This document shows, piece by piece, positions 19,356 to 28,536 of a stretch of DNA of 64,000 nucleotides; position 1 is the first letter of the stretch; every line of letters begins with the position of its first letter. This stretch comes from Olavius algarvensis associated proteobacterium Delta 3. Its GTDB lineage: Bacteria; Desulfobacterota; Desulfobacteria; Desulfobacterales; CAFBRK01. Below the pieces are notes generated by a model, which saw nothing but the letters and a program-made list of their open reading frames with translations, did not search any database and was not told the DNA's origin. The stretch spans positions 1-64,000 of the forward strand of contig CAFBRK010000169.1 of the NCBI GenBank assembly GCA_903231505.1, given 5' to 3'. The translations under genes and the position numbers were made by a program.

Positions 19356-20001
19356 TTGTGTGCCTTACGTCAATTTGGTAGGTGGTCTTCGTTGCTCGCT
19401 TGAACCGTATTTGATGTAACAACCGATAGTTTTGCTCCCTTCCGGCCGAGCGTGCTCGCGTTCGTCTTTAGCAAAGTAAAATATGCATTATCTATGCCAT
19501 GAAATGGGCACCCTTCACCGATAGCATTTTCCACAAATATGTTCCGAAATCGTTTGGAGATTGTACGGGATTTAGCCCGGATCACCGCGAGATGAACTTT
19601 TCCGTGTTGTGTCGACGTATCTTTCCTCGAGAGGTTCTGCACGACGCATGGTTCCGCAATGCCCCTTATGGCCAGGTTCCGGTAAATGTCATTCTTTTGA
19701 CGCGGACACCGATGTCACGCCCTCGCCGCGATATGTTGTATCTCTCAGTGAAACAAGCCGGACAATGGAGAGACCCTGCCAATAGAAACCGCGGTATGGC
19801 AATCCCCACTATTTGTCTTCCAATACGATGGGATCCTTACAGCCGCCGTTTATCCGGTTTTATACCGACCGTTTTAGCATAAGGACGAATTGAGAAAACC
19901 CAACTCTATTTTGGGAGTTACGTGTGGGGTGTCGTGCCGCAGGGGAGTGCCATGATCGATGGCTTAGGATAGGAAGACACGATTCAGATGATACCCGCTA
20001 C
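19356..20001. other. 646-bp gap, no convincing gene
   Basis: Open frames here (for example 19499-19882 plus and 19370-19642 minus) lack ribosome binding sites and protein-like composition. I see no tRNA, terminator or recognised repeat. It may hold decayed coding sequence. Confidence 0.5.
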
Positions 20002-20853
20002 CTAGAACGTGATGCCGACATATCCCACCAGGCTGTCCCCCGGGCGTTTGTCGTAGCTGGTCGCGTAGCTCAGGCATTCGGCCTGTGTGGCGCCGAGAGC
20101 TTTTCCGGCGGCGATGGCTGTTGCCGCGGCACCGGCACAACATGCGTTCTGATGTGCCAGAGCCTCTTTTAAAACCTGTTGCGGGTCGAGGGCAAGCATG
20201 GCATCGATAATCCGTTTGTCGTTCTCATCTTTTACCCATTGAACAGCTTCCGGGCCGGAACCTTTGGGCTGGAACCCATAGTTGCTTCCATAATGGGTCA
20301 GATCCGTGGACCCGACAATTTTGGCTCGGAGGCCCCGCTGCTCGGCAATTCGAACCGCGTTTTTTCCGATGTCCAACGATTCGGGCCGGGGTGGCGCCCC
20401 AATCGGTACAATGGATGCGTCCGGAAAGAAATATTTCACAAACGGCAGTTGAAGCTCGATGGTGTTGTCCTGGGTAAACCGGTGGGCTGTTTCAATTTGG
20501 AAATCGAACTGTTCGGCCAACGCGTCGGCACAACCGGATTCGATACTCAGGTTGCCAAAGGGTGTTTCCCATTCCCCGTCACACATGATATACGACGGCG
20601 AGCCCCGGTGGAGGTGCATGCCGAAAATAAACAGCACATCTGCGGGGGCGCTGCCCGAAAGTTGGTGGATGACGTTGCACGCGATGGCCCCGGAATAATA
20701 CCATCCGGCGTGGGGAACGATACCGCCGCGGATCGGCTGCCGGGTGCTTTTCTCGATTCCCGGCGTTTCCAGAAATGCGTTTATTTCCGATTCACACGCA
20801 GAAGCCGTTGCCGGATACCAGCTTCCGGAAAACATGGCCTTTCGGGTTTCCAT
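20002..20853 (-). CDS. MEMO1 family protein
   Basis: A 283-residue MEMO-like protein, structurally related to extradiol dioxygenases. It has the signature PHAGWYYSGAIA near residue 48, a second motif FGMHLHRGSP, STDLTHYGSNYG, and the family C-terminus SYATS...GYVGI. The histidines (H48 and those of the later motifs) are the probable metal site. Bacterial function is unknown; members are often near AmmeMemoRadiSam genes, which are absent here. The start at 20853 has GGAGG upstream. The longer frame to 20997 includes a remnant of another gene. Confidence 0.92.
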   Translation of the reverse strand: METRKAMFSGSWYPATASACESEINAFLETPGIEKSTRQPIRGGIVPHAGWYYSGAIACNVIHQLSGSAPADVLFIFGMHLHRGSPSYIMCDGEWETPFGNLSIESGCADALAEQFDFQIETAHRFTQDNTIELQLPFVKYFFPDASIVPIGAPPRPESLDIGKNAVRIAEQRGLRAKIVGSTDLTHYGSNYGFQPKGSGPEAVQWVKDENDKRIIDAMLALDPQQVLKEALAHQNACCAGAAATAIAAGKALGATQAECLSYATSYDKRPGDSLVGYVGITF

Positions 20854-20889
20854 TGCGACACCTCCGTTGCTGTGGTGATGGCATGGTTT

Positions 20890-20958
20890 ACAGGACTCAA
20901 TGATGTTTATTAATCTTTTGCTTCTCCAGACATTCAGTTCTTTATGGTTTTTAAGCAT
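20890..20958 (-). pseudogene. 5' remnant of an intervening-sequence-protein (four-helix-bundle) gene
   Basis: From 20958 leftwards the frame reads MLKNHKELNVWRSK, matching the start MLKKYEELNVWQKS of the intact gene at 41641-42072. The leader just before it (20960-20990) is also alike: both have ggattcaa/ggttcaagg heptads and end gtgaa-ATG. Similarity stops after about 15-20 residues, so this is a truncated copy whose frame runs by chance into the MEMO1 gene. Confidence 0.65.
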
Positions 20959-21371
20959 TTCACTCGAATCCTTGAACCCTTGAATCCTATATGTCACTTC
21001 GACGCAAGGGCGATCAAAAGCAGCCTGTCGTAAAAACCTGCAACTAATCAGGAGACGATCTTAAAATGTATACGGGCAAATGAAATCGGTGTCAAAACCC
21101 CTTTCCGGTGTAACCCCATTGAAGGAACGGTCTCTGATATTCTAAACTGTTGCCATAAAACGGATTTCTATATGGTTTTATAGAAAGCCCATCGACATCC
21201 CATCGCGGGGAAGGCATCCGGCGCGGGACATGGTCGGCGGTGATTTCCGAATCGAATGAGAATCACATGAGTCGCGGTCGACACCGATTCCGATGAGATG
21301 ACATGTCTCATGCGCTTGGGCATACGGCAGCCCAAACAGCGCGCTGACAATTGCATGAAATGGAGCATGAT

Positions 21372-21563
21372 ATGCCGATATATGAATACCAGTGTGGTTG
21401 CTGTGAGTGTTGTTTTGAAAAACTCATGTTTGCCGGAGACGAGGAATCGGTCGCATGCCCGAGCTGCGGAAGCGATGATGTCCATCGGCAGATGAGTTGC
21501 GCCAGCTTTATCGGGTCTTCCGGCATGGGAAGCTGCGCAAAGGCCCCAAAAGGCTTTTCCTGA
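21372..21563 (+). CDS. FmdB-like zinc ribbon protein
   Basis: A 63-residue protein of the FmdB/CxxC_CxxC regulatory family. It starts MPIYEYQCGCCECCFEKL and has a second pair in CPSCGSDD, giving a zinc ribbon (C8/C11 with C29/C32 the likely ligands, and extra cysteines 10, 13 and 14). GGAG lies upstream. The C-terminus SFIGSSGMGSCAK is Gly/Ser/Cys-rich, as in many members. The family is named for a putative regulator of formamidase genes, but the role here is unknown. It is monocistronic, 188 bp before nifU. Confidence 0.85.
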   Translation: MPIYEYQCGCCECCFEKLMFAGDEESVACPSCGSDDVHRQMSCASFIGSSGMGSCAKAPKGFS

Positions 21564-21751
21564 GCGGGTTGATCCGTCCGGCCGTGCGCCGGGCAGCCCA
21601 GTCACCTCCTCAACCCGCTAGTGCCGTGCCCGCCGGGTCCGCCAGCGGACTGAATTTCATGTCATATTCGTAAGAAAGCCCTTACTTTTTGGATTCGGAT
21701 GCTTATTTTTGCCCCGTGTAGAGGTCTGTATTCCATCTCAAGGAGGTTGCT

Positions 21752-22582
21752 ATGTGGGAGTATACCGATAAGGTGAAGGAACATTTTCTCAATCCCCGGA
21801 ACGTCGGTGATATGGAAGATGCGGATGCGGTGGGCGAAGTCGGGTCCATGGCATGCGGGGACGCGCTCAAGTTGATGATCAAACTCGATGGTAATGAACG
21901 GATCACCGACGCCAAGTTTCAAACCTTTGGCTGTGCCAGCGCCATTGCATCCTCTTCGGCATTGACCGAAATGATTATCGGAAAAACACTCGAAGAAGCC
22001 GAGCAAATTACGAATGATCATATCGCCGAGTACTTGGGAGGTCTGCCCAAGGAAAAGATGCATTGCTCGGTTATGGGGCGGGACGCGCTTGAACGGGCCA
22101 TTGCATGTTACCGTGGCGATCCGGAGAAAGAGGTCGAGGGTGAAGTGATTTGTGAATGTTTTGGGGTCACCGATATCCAGATCGAACGGGCGGTTACGGA
22201 AAATCACCTGACGAGCATTGAAGATGTCACCGACTTTGTCAAAGCCGGCGGCGGATGTGGAAACTGCCATGATAATATCCAGGATATCATCGATCGGGTC
22301 CTGGGAAAGGGGCCGCGGCTGAAGAAGAAGCCCGCTGCATTGACGAACATTCAAAAAATTAAACTGATCGAAGATGCCCTGTCCCGGGAAGTTCGACCGG
22401 AGCTCAAGAAGGACGGTGGCGATATCGAGTTGATCGATGTTGATGGAAACAGGGTTCTGGTGGCCCTGCGGGGCAGGTGCGCCACATGTACGGCTTCCGA
22501 AGTCACCCTGAAACATTACGTTGAATCCAAACTCAGGGAGCTGGTCACACCGGAGCTGGTTGTCGAGGAGGTCTCGTCATGA
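21752..22582 (+). CDS. nifU: Fe-S cluster assembly scaffold NifU
   Basis: A 276-residue, three-domain NifU. The N-terminal U-type scaffold has cysteines 35, 61 and 105. The central [2Fe-2S] BFD-like domain has C134, C136, C169 and C172. The C-terminal Nfu domain has the C243-x2-C246 pair (RGRCATCTASE). It assembles transient Fe-S clusters using sulfur from NifS. AAGGAGG lies upstream, and it overlaps nifS by four bases. With no nif nitrogenase genes nearby, this pair is probably the general Fe-S machinery, as in many strict anaerobes. Confidence 0.96.
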   Translation: MWEYTDKVKEHFLNPRNVGDMEDADAVGEVGSMACGDALKLMIKLDGNERITDAKFQTFGCASAIASSSALTEMIIGKTLEEAEQITNDHIAEYLGGLPKEKMHCSVMGRDALERAIACYRGDPEKEVEGEVICECFGVTDIQIERAVTENHLTSIEDVTDFVKAGGGCGNCHDNIQDIIDRVLGKGPRLKKKPAALTNIQKIKLIEDALSREVRPELKKDGGDIELIDVDGNRVLVALRGRCATCTASEVTLKHYVESKLRELVTPELVVEEVSS

Positions 22583-23751
22583 ACACGATTTACATGGACA
22601 ACAATGCGACAACACGGGTGGCACCGGAAGTTTTGGAAGAAATGCTCCCATATTTTTCAGATTACTATGGCAACCCCTCCAGCATGCACACGTTCGGCGG
22701 CAACGTCGAGCGAAAAATAAAGGAAGCCAGGGCGGATGTGGCCGCGTTGCTGGGCGCAGAGCCCGAGGAAATCATTTTTACAAGCTGCGGAACGGAGAGC
22801 GATAGCACGGCCATCCGGGCGGCGCTCGAATCGTTTCCGGCAAAACGTCATGTGATCACGTCCCGGGTGGAGCACCCTGCGGTAAAGAACCTGAGTGAGT
22901 ACCTGTCGAAGAACGGATACCGGGCAACGTTTGTTCCCGTCGACAGCAAGGGGCGCCTCGATCTGGACTACCTGTATGACCACTTGTCGGAAGATACGGC
23001 GATCATCAGCCTGATGTGGGCCAATAACGAAACCGGGGTCGTTTTTCCCGTGGAAGAAGTGGCCGAAGTCGCCGCGGAACGGGACATTCTGTTTCACACC
23101 GACGCGGTGCAGACCGTCGGAAAGATACCCATCACCCTGAAACAGAATAACATCGACATGCTCTCCCTGTCCGGACACAAGCTGCATGGCCCAAAGGGGA
23201 TCGGCGCCCTTTACATTCGCAAGGGAACCCGGTTTTCTCCGTTTCTGATCGGTGGGCACCAGGAGGGCGGGCGCCGGGGAGGGACGGAAAACGTGTCCTC
23301 CATCATCGGCCTCGGCAGGGCCAGCCGATTTGTCGCCGACCACATGGATGACGAGAATACCCGTGTCAAGCAGCTGCGGGATAAGCTGGAATCGGAATTG
23401 ATGCGGCGGATCCCCAACGCGTTTGTCAACGGCGACACAAAAAACCGGCTCCCAAACACGTCCAGCATCGCTTTCGAATATGTCGAGGGAGAGTCCATTC
23501 TGCTGATGATGGATGGCCTCGGCATATGCGCGTCGTCCGGATCGGCGTGTACCTCCGGATCCCTGGAACCGTCCCATGTTCTCCGGGCAATGGGCGTTCC
23601 GTTTACCGCCGCTCACGGGACGATACGGTTCAGCCTCAGTGTGTACAATACCGAAGAAGAGATCGATTTTGTCATCGACAAGCTGCCGCCCATTATCGAA
23701 CGGCTGCGCAGCATGTCACCCTTTTGGAAAGAGGCACAACAACCCGCCTGA
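22579..23751 (+). CDS. nifS: Cysteine desulfurase NifS
   Basis: A 390-residue PLP enzyme that releases sulfur from cysteine to alanine and passes it to NifU. It has the N-terminal YMDNNATTRV, the PLP-lysine motif LSGHKLHGPKG, GGHQEGGRRGGTENV, and the mobile catalytic-Cys loop SSGSACTSGSLEPSHVL, typical of NifS/IscS group I. The start codon overlaps the nifU stop (ATGA). A terminator follows at 23873. Confidence 0.97.
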   Translation: MNTIYMDNNATTRVAPEVLEEMLPYFSDYYGNPSSMHTFGGNVERKIKEARADVAALLGAEPEEIIFTSCGTESDSTAIRAALESFPAKRHVITSRVEHPAVKNLSEYLSKNGYRATFVPVDSKGRLDLDYLYDHLSEDTAIISLMWANNETGVVFPVEEVAEVAAERDILFHTDAVQTVGKIPITLKQNNIDMLSLSGHKLHGPKGIGALYIRKGTRFSPFLIGGHQEGGRRGGTENVSSIIGLGRASRFVADHMDDENTRVKQLRDKLESELMRRIPNAFVNGDTKNRLPNTSSIAFEYVEGESILLMMDGLGICASSGSACTSGSLEPSHVLRAMGVPFTAAHGTIRFSLSVYNTEEEIDFVIDKLPPIIERLRSMSPFWKEAQQPA

Positions 23752-23872
23752 CAGGGCAGCGATTAACCGCCGATATAGATAGTGTCATAATTCCGAGGTA
23801 AATGACATTCGGGGCAAGATACCCGCATTCCGGTAAAAACGTGGACTCCCGATGTGATGCGATGATAGCGAT

Positions 23873-23917
23873 CAAGACCGGAACCGCCAAACGGGGGGGA
23901 CCGGTCTTGTTTTTTTC
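23873..23917 (+). terminator. Intrinsic terminator after nifS
   Basis: A 9-bp stem CAAGACCGG (23873-23881) / CCGGTCTTG (23901-23909) is followed by seven T residues. It stands 120 bp after the nifS stop and just before the MITE-like element. Confidence 0.8.
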
Positions 23918-23929
23918 GTATCGGGGGAT

Positions 23930-24257
23930 TATAGCGATTGTCAGAATTGCGTTCCGATTCCTTCTATATCGATTGTCAGAATTCCGTTCCGTAACCTGAG
24001 TCAAGGTCCAGGGTGTGAATTTTTCTCTGCAAGATGTGAACAATTCGCCTCAGTCTTCACGACGGCACCCGTACATCACGTATCGGATGGAGGAAAACGA
24101 TGGGTCCCTTGGCCTTTGCGGGAAAGCGTCTTGTGCCTTTGCCAGAACCGTTCAAGCGGAGAGGCTCCGGTATGACGCCGTAAAATTCATCTTGCAGATA
24201 AAAATTCACACCCTGGACCCTATCTTCAATCGGAACATATTTATGGCAACTGCTATA
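23930..24257. mobile_element. MITE-like element, type A, copy 1
   Basis: A non-coding element of about 294 bp (23964-24257) with an extra copy of its 5' end in front (23930-23963). Outer ends are ATTATAGC...GCTATAAT. An inner, near-perfect 33-bp inverted repeat pairs 24004-24036 (AGGTCCAGGGTGTGAATTTT...) with 24188-24221. The sequence recurs at 27252-27548 with over 90% identity by eye. No transposase is encoded. It ends 25 bp before the serA start. Confidence 0.8.
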
Positions 24258-24282
24258 ATTCGAGAAAAGAGATAGGTAAATC

Positions 24283-25878
24283 ATGTACAAAGTGATGATA
24301 CGAGACAGCATGTCGCCCCTGGCCCGGGAAATCCTGGAAGACACCGGACAGATCGAGGTGATTGTCGACAACGACAAGGCAACAGGGACCCCTGAGGCGC
24401 TTTCAAAAATTATCGGTGATTTTCACGGACTGGCGATCCGAAGCGGGACCCGTGTGTCCGAGGCGGTTTTCAACATGGCCCCGAATCTCAAAGTGATCGG
24501 CAGGGCCGGTATCGGCGTGGATAATATCGATGTCCAGGCGGCCACCCGGCGTGGCGTGGTCGTCATGAACGCGCCCGGCGGCAACACCGTGACCACCGCC
24601 GAACATGCCATCACCATGATGCTCTCTCTGGCCCGTAATGTGCCCCAGGCCACGGCTTCCATGCGGCAGGGGCTGTGGGAAAAGAAAGCGCTTGGCGGGG
24701 TCGAAATTACAGGGAAGACACTCGGTATCGTGGGTTTGGGACAGATCGGCCGGGTGGTCGCGGAGCGCGCCCGGGGATTGAAAATGAAAGTCATTTCAAG
24801 TGATCCGTATGTCAGCCGGGACGCCGCTGACCACTTACACGTGGAACTCACCGATCTCGAGGATCTTCTGGCCCGATCGGATTTCATTACCCTTCACGTG
24901 CCCCGCCTGAAGGAAACCAGCCACATGATCAACGCCGAGACCCTATCGAAAATGAAACCGGGGGTGCGACTGATCAACTGCTCCAGGGGTGAGGTCGTTC
25001 ACCTGGACGATCTGGTTGCCGCCCTGGACAGCGGCCATGTGGCCGGCGCTGCGCTCGATGTTCTTCCGATGGAACCGCCCGACCCGAAACTGCCGATTCT
25101 GAAGCACCCCAACGTGATACTGACGCCCCATCTGGGGGCCAGCACCGGGGAAGCCCAGGACAAGGTTGCCGAAATGATCGCACGGCAGATCTCCGCCTAC
25201 CTGGTCGACGGAGTGATTACACACGCGGTCAATTTCCCGTCCGTATCGGTCGAGGTTATGGAAAAGCTCCGACCGCACATCGACCTTGCCGAAAAGATGG
25301 GTTCCCTGATGGGCCAGCTTGTACGGGGTGTTCACGATGTGTCGATTACCTACGGCCGGGGACTTGCCGATCTGGATACCAGACCCCTGACACACGCCGT
25401 TCTCAAAGGTCTGCTCGGCGCCTACACCGATACACCGGTGAATTTTGTCAGCGCGCCGGCCCTGGCCCGGGAAAAGGGGATTCACGTCAAGGAGACGATC
25501 AGCCACGAGAAGACGGACGATTTTCCCGGTGTCATCAAACTGAAACTTGAAGGCGTCGACAAAGGGCCGGATCAGATCTGGGCCACCATCTTCGAAAAAA
25601 AGTACCCGCGCATTGTTCGTCTCGGGCAGATCTATATGGATGCCATTCCCGAGGGATCGATGATCGTTATTCAAAATATCGACAGACCCGGGGTGATCGG
25701 GAACATCGGTACCACCCTCGGAAAACACGACATCAATATCGGCCGATTTCAACTCGGACGACGAGGGGATCGGGCCCTGTGCATGGTCAATATCGATACC
25801 CCGGCCGGCGAGGAGGTGCTGGAGGAGATCCTGGGGTTGCCGAATATGCTGGTGGTCCAGCAAGTCCACTTGTCGTAA
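24283..25878 (+). CDS. serA: D-3-phosphoglycerate dehydrogenase
   Basis: A 531-residue long-form SerA, the first enzyme of serine synthesis (3-phosphoglycerate to 3-phosphohydroxypyruvate). It has the NAD-binding GLGQIGRVVAERA, the catalytic Arg in NCSRGEVV, the Glu in DVLPMEPP, the His in TPHLGAST, an intervening ASB domain, and a C-terminal ACT domain (IQNIDRPGVIGNIGTTL) for serine feedback. The start follows AGGT, right after the type A element, whose end must therefore form its leader or promoter. Monocistronic, convergent with hypB. Confidence 0.97.
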   Translation: MYKVMIRDSMSPLAREILEDTGQIEVIVDNDKATGTPEALSKIIGDFHGLAIRSGTRVSEAVFNMAPNLKVIGRAGIGVDNIDVQAATRRGVVVMNAPGGNTVTTAEHAITMMLSLARNVPQATASMRQGLWEKKALGGVEITGKTLGIVGLGQIGRVVAERARGLKMKVISSDPYVSRDAADHLHVELTDLEDLLARSDFITLHVPRLKETSHMINAETLSKMKPGVRLINCSRGEVVHLDDLVAALDSGHVAGAALDVLPMEPPDPKLPILKHPNVILTPHLGASTGEAQDKVAEMIARQISAYLVDGVITHAVNFPSVSVEVMEKLRPHIDLAEKMGSLMGQLVRGVHDVSITYGRGLADLDTRPLTHAVLKGLLGAYTDTPVNFVSAPALAREKGIHVKETISHEKTDDFPGVIKLKLEGVDKGPDQIWATIFEKKYPRIVRLGQIYMDAIPEGSMIVIQNIDRPGVIGNIGTTLGKHDINIGRFQLGRRGDRALCMVNIDTPAGEEVLEEILGLPNMLVVQQVHLS

Positions 25879-25919
25879 ACGCGCGTTGCGCTTTTACGAC
25901 TATGGAAAAGATAATTTTA

Positions 25920-25975
25920 TAAATTCGGAATCGGAATCGGAATCGATATTGGAATCGGTATCGAAACAGGATGGC
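25920..25975. repeat. GGAATC-type short repeat, fragment of type B element
   Basis: This holds ggaatcggaatcggaatcg and ggaatcggtatcg units between the converging serA and hypB. On the minus strand it reads ggccatcctgtttcgataccgattcc, matching the inner part of the type B elements at 53779 and 51318. Confidence 0.6.
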
Positions 25976-25995
25976 CGTCTTCGGGGTGAAGAAAG

Positions 25996-26787
25996 CTATC
26001 TGCCGGTTTTCGCTGCCACCTTCCCTTTCAGCCATTCCAGCCACGGGGTAAACCCCTCCATGGTCTTGGCGGATATTTCGAAAACCGGCATTTCCGGATG
26101 AACCTGTCGAATATTGCGGACAGCCAGGTCCTTGTCGAAATCCAGGTACGGGAGAAGATCGATTTTGTTCAGGAGTGCGGTTTCGCACTCGCGGAACATG
26201 AGCGGGTATTTCAGGGGCTTATCTTCTCCCTCGGTGACGCTGAGGACGACCACCCGACTGTCCTCTCCGATGTCGAATTCCGCCGGGCACACCAGATTGC
26301 CGACATTCTCAACAATCAGCAAATCCAGAGTTTCCAGGTCCAGGCCGCCGAGCGCGTTTCCGATGACATGGGCGGCCAGGTGACAGTCCCCCCCGAACTC
26401 ATCGGTGTTGATCTGGATGACGGGGGTACCCGATGCCGACAGGCGATCCGCATCGTTGGTGGTGCAGATATCTCCCACAATGACGGCACACCGGATTTCC
26501 GGGAGAATTTCCCCTAATGTTTGCTCGAGTGTCGTTGTTTTCCCGGACCCGGGAGAACTCATGACATTGAGGACAAACACACCCTTATCCGCAAAAAGCG
26601 TGCGGTTCTGTTCAGCTATAACGTCGTTGGCATCCAGAACCCGTCGGACAACCTGAATCTCACGGGTTCCGCTCTCGCGGGGGGCGTTGTCAAAGCCGCC
26701 CCTGGGATGGGACTGGGAATGCGGATGACGATGGTGACCGTCTTTGTGATGCCGGTGTAACGGGGTCCTGTGATTATTCATGTCCAT
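25996..26787 (-). CDS. hypB: Hydrogenase nickel incorporation GTPase HypB
   Basis: A 263-residue SIMIBI GTPase that loads nickel into [NiFe]-hydrogenase. It has a His-rich metal-binding N-terminus (alternating His through about residue 30), the P-loop SSPGSGKTTTLEQT, GDICTTNDADR, ENVGNLVCPAEFD with the metal-site Cys, and NKIDLLPYLDF. The start at 26787 (GAGG upstream) overlaps the end of hypA by 14 bases; a longer frame runs through hypA out of frame. No hydrogenase or other hyp genes are in the window. A nickel importer lies at 61-64 kb. Confidence 0.96.
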   Translation of the reverse strand: MDMNNHRTPLHRHHKDGHHRHPHSQSHPRGGFDNAPRESGTREIQVVRRVLDANDVIAEQNRTLFADKGVFVLNVMSSPGSGKTTTLEQTLGEILPEIRCAVIVGDICTTNDADRLSASGTPVIQINTDEFGGDCHLAAHVIGNALGGLDLETLDLLIVENVGNLVCPAEFDIGEDSRVVVLSVTEGEDKPLKYPLMFRECETALLNKIDLLPYLDFDKDLAVRNIRQVHPEMPVFEISAKTMEGFTPWLEWLKGKVAAKTGR

Positions 26788-27145
26788 GGGGCGCATCCTC
26801 GTCTGTGATTTCAATAGACCGGATGTCCAATTCCCGGCCGGACAGCAGTTCGATATTTCCGCCGTTGCAGGCGATGCAGCTGAATGCTGCCTGTTCGATG
26901 GTCCATTGGTGGTTGCAATCGCGACACCTGGCGATGACGGGTATTTCTTCAATCACCAGTTCGGCTCCGTCAAGGGGTGTTTTCTCAGATGCGATGCCAA
27001 AACAGAAGCGGAGGCTTTCCGGGACGACAGCGGCCAGTTTGCCCACTTCCAGGTATACCCGTTCAACCCGCGCACCGACATGCTCTGCGGGGATCGATTC
27101 GGTAGCGATTTCAATAATCTGCAGGGCAATGCCCATTTCGTGCAT
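26774..27145 (-). CDS. hypA: Hydrogenase nickel metallochaperone HypA
   Basis: A 123-residue HypA. The nickel-binding N-terminus MHEMGIALQI (His2) and the zinc site with two pairs, CRDC and CIAC, are present. It delivers nickel to the hydrogenase large subunit with HypB. The C-terminus ends in the His-containing DEDAPHGHE. It is the first gene of the hypAB pair; its upstream region abuts the second type A element. Confidence 0.96.
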   Translation of the reverse strand: MHEMGIALQIIEIATESIPAEHVGARVERVYLEVGKLAAVVPESLRFCFGIASEKTPLDGAELVIEEIPVIARCRDCNHQWTIEQAAFSCIACNGGNIELLSGRELDIRSIEITDEDAPHGHE

Positions 27146-27251
27146 GGATGTTCCAGTTCTGCTTTATAGGACGTCACAATTTCCGGTGATTCCTGGAATG
27201 GGACCTCTTCGAAAAAACGTGTTTGGTTTTTGGTGTTTCGTGTTTCGGTCG

Positions 27252-27548
27252 TATAATAGCGATTTTCAGAACTACGTTCCGAAACCTGACTCAAGGTTCC
27301 GGGTGTGGATTTTTCTCTGCAAGATGTGAAAAATTCGCCTCAGTCTTCACGACGGCACCCGTACATCACGTATTGGATGGAGGAAAACGATGGGTCCGTG
27401 GGCCTTTGCGGAAAAGCGTGTTGTGCCTTTGCCAGAACTGTTCAAGCGGAGAGGCTCCGGCATGACGCCGTAAGATTCATCTTGCAGAGAAAAATCCACA
27501 CCCTGGACCCTACCTTCAATCGGAACAAATTTATGGCAGCTGCTATAG
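27252..27548. mobile_element. MITE-like element, type A, copy 2
   Basis: The same element as at 23930-24257, with one copy of the 5' end. Outer ends are TAATAGCGATTTTCAG and GGCAGCTGCTATAG. The inner 33-bp inverted repeat starts at about 27294 (GGTTCCGGGTGTGGATTTTT) and closes at about 27511. It is flanked by TTTGGTGT-type heptads on both sides (27218-27246 and 27565-27597). It lies between hypA and the end of sucD. Confidence 0.8.
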
Positions 27549-27597
27549 GAGCCGAATGAGTCCGCCAATCCAAACACCAAACACGAAACACCAAACA

Positions 27598-28473
27598 CTA
27601 TTTACCAAACACCGTTTTACACATCTCCCCCAGTTCCCCCAAATTCTCACAAACCTCAATCCCGGCCGCTTTCATGGCTTCGATTTTGGCTTGTGCGGTG
27701 CCGCTGCTGCCACTGATGATCGCGCCGGCGTGTCCCATGCGGCGACCCGGAGGTGCCGTCAAACCGGCGATAAATCCGACAACCGGTTTCGAGACGGTTT
27801 TGGTGATAAAATCCGCAGCGTCTTCTTCGGCGGTGCCGCCGATCTCACCGACCATGACAATCCCTTCCGTAGCCGGATCATTTTCGAAGGCCGACAGGCA
27901 ATCGATAAAGTTCGTTCCATTGACCGGGTCTCCACCGATGCCGATGCAGGTGGTTTGCCCGATGTCCTGGAGTGTCAACTGGTGGACAACCTCGTACGTC
28001 AGGGTTCCGGAGCGGGACACCACGCCGATGGGGCCGCCGGGTTTGTGCATCGGCCCGGGCATAATGCCGATTTTAGTTTCCCCCGGAGTAATGATTCCCG
28101 GGCAGTTTGGCCCGATCAGGCGGGTGGGTTTTCCCTGGAGATAATTTTTCACCTTCATCATGTCCATCACCGGTATGCCTTCGGTAATGGCCACGATCAG
28201 ATCCACCCCGGCATCGGTTGCCTCCATGATGGCGTCAGCGGCAAAGGGCGGCGGGACGAAAATCATGCTGCAATTGGCGCCCGTTTCTCGAACAGCCGCT
28301 TTTACGGAGTTGAACACCGGGATGTCGTCCATGGTCTGGCCGCCTTTTCCGGGTGTTACACCGGCCACCACCTGGGTGCCGTAGGCCACGCACTGGCGTG
28401 TATGAAATTGTCCCTCCCGACCGGTAATCCCCTGAACGAGTAGCTTCGTATGTTTATTGACAAATATACTCAT
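27598..28473 (-). CDS. sucD: Succinyl-CoA synthetase, alpha subunit
   Basis: A 291-residue alpha subunit with the CoA-binding Rossmann start [16 protein letters not shown], the [11 protein letters not shown] motif, and the phosphohistidine motif [15 protein letters not shown]. With SucC it interconverts succinyl-CoA and succinate with ATP/GTP formation. It is last in the methylmalonyl-CoA locus, 63 bp after sucC, with a two-hairpin module between. Confidence 0.97.
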   Translation of the reverse strand: MSIFVNKHTKLLVQGITGREGQFHTRQCVAYGTQVVAGVTPGKGGQTMDDIPVFNSVKAAVRETGANCSMIFVPPPFAADAIMEATDAGVDLIVAITEGIPVMDMMKVKNYLQGKPTRLIGPNCPGIITPGETKIGIMPGPMHKPGGPIGVVSRSGTLTYEVVHQLTLQDIGQTTCIGIGGDPVNGTNFIDCLSAFENDPATEGIVMVGEIGGTAEEDAADFITKTVSKPVVGFIAGLTAPPGRRMGHAGAIISGSSGTAQAKIEAMKAAGIEVCENLGELGEMCKTVFGK

Positions 28474-28496
28474 ATCGATCCTCTTTGTAGTTTGGA

Positions 28497-28536
28497 GCGG
28501 CGCAGCCGCGTTTCATAAAATCGCGCCGCGATTTTA
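28497..28536. repeat. Two-hairpin intercistronic module, copy 2 (sucC/sucD)
   Basis: GCGGC-gca-GCCGC, then GTTTCAT, then AAAATCG-cgc-CGCGATTTT, abutting the TAA stop of sucC. Same architecture as 2325-2365. It fills most of the 63-bp sucC-sucD gap. Confidence 0.8.

Noticed and set aside
19499..19882. 127-codon open frame in the 19.4-20 kb gap
   Set aside because: Composition is not protein-like and no start signal is seen.
24057..27598. Related small minus-strand frames inside both type A elements
   Set aside because: They agree only because the DNA is repeated; changes between copies are not biased to silent sites, and there is no start signal.
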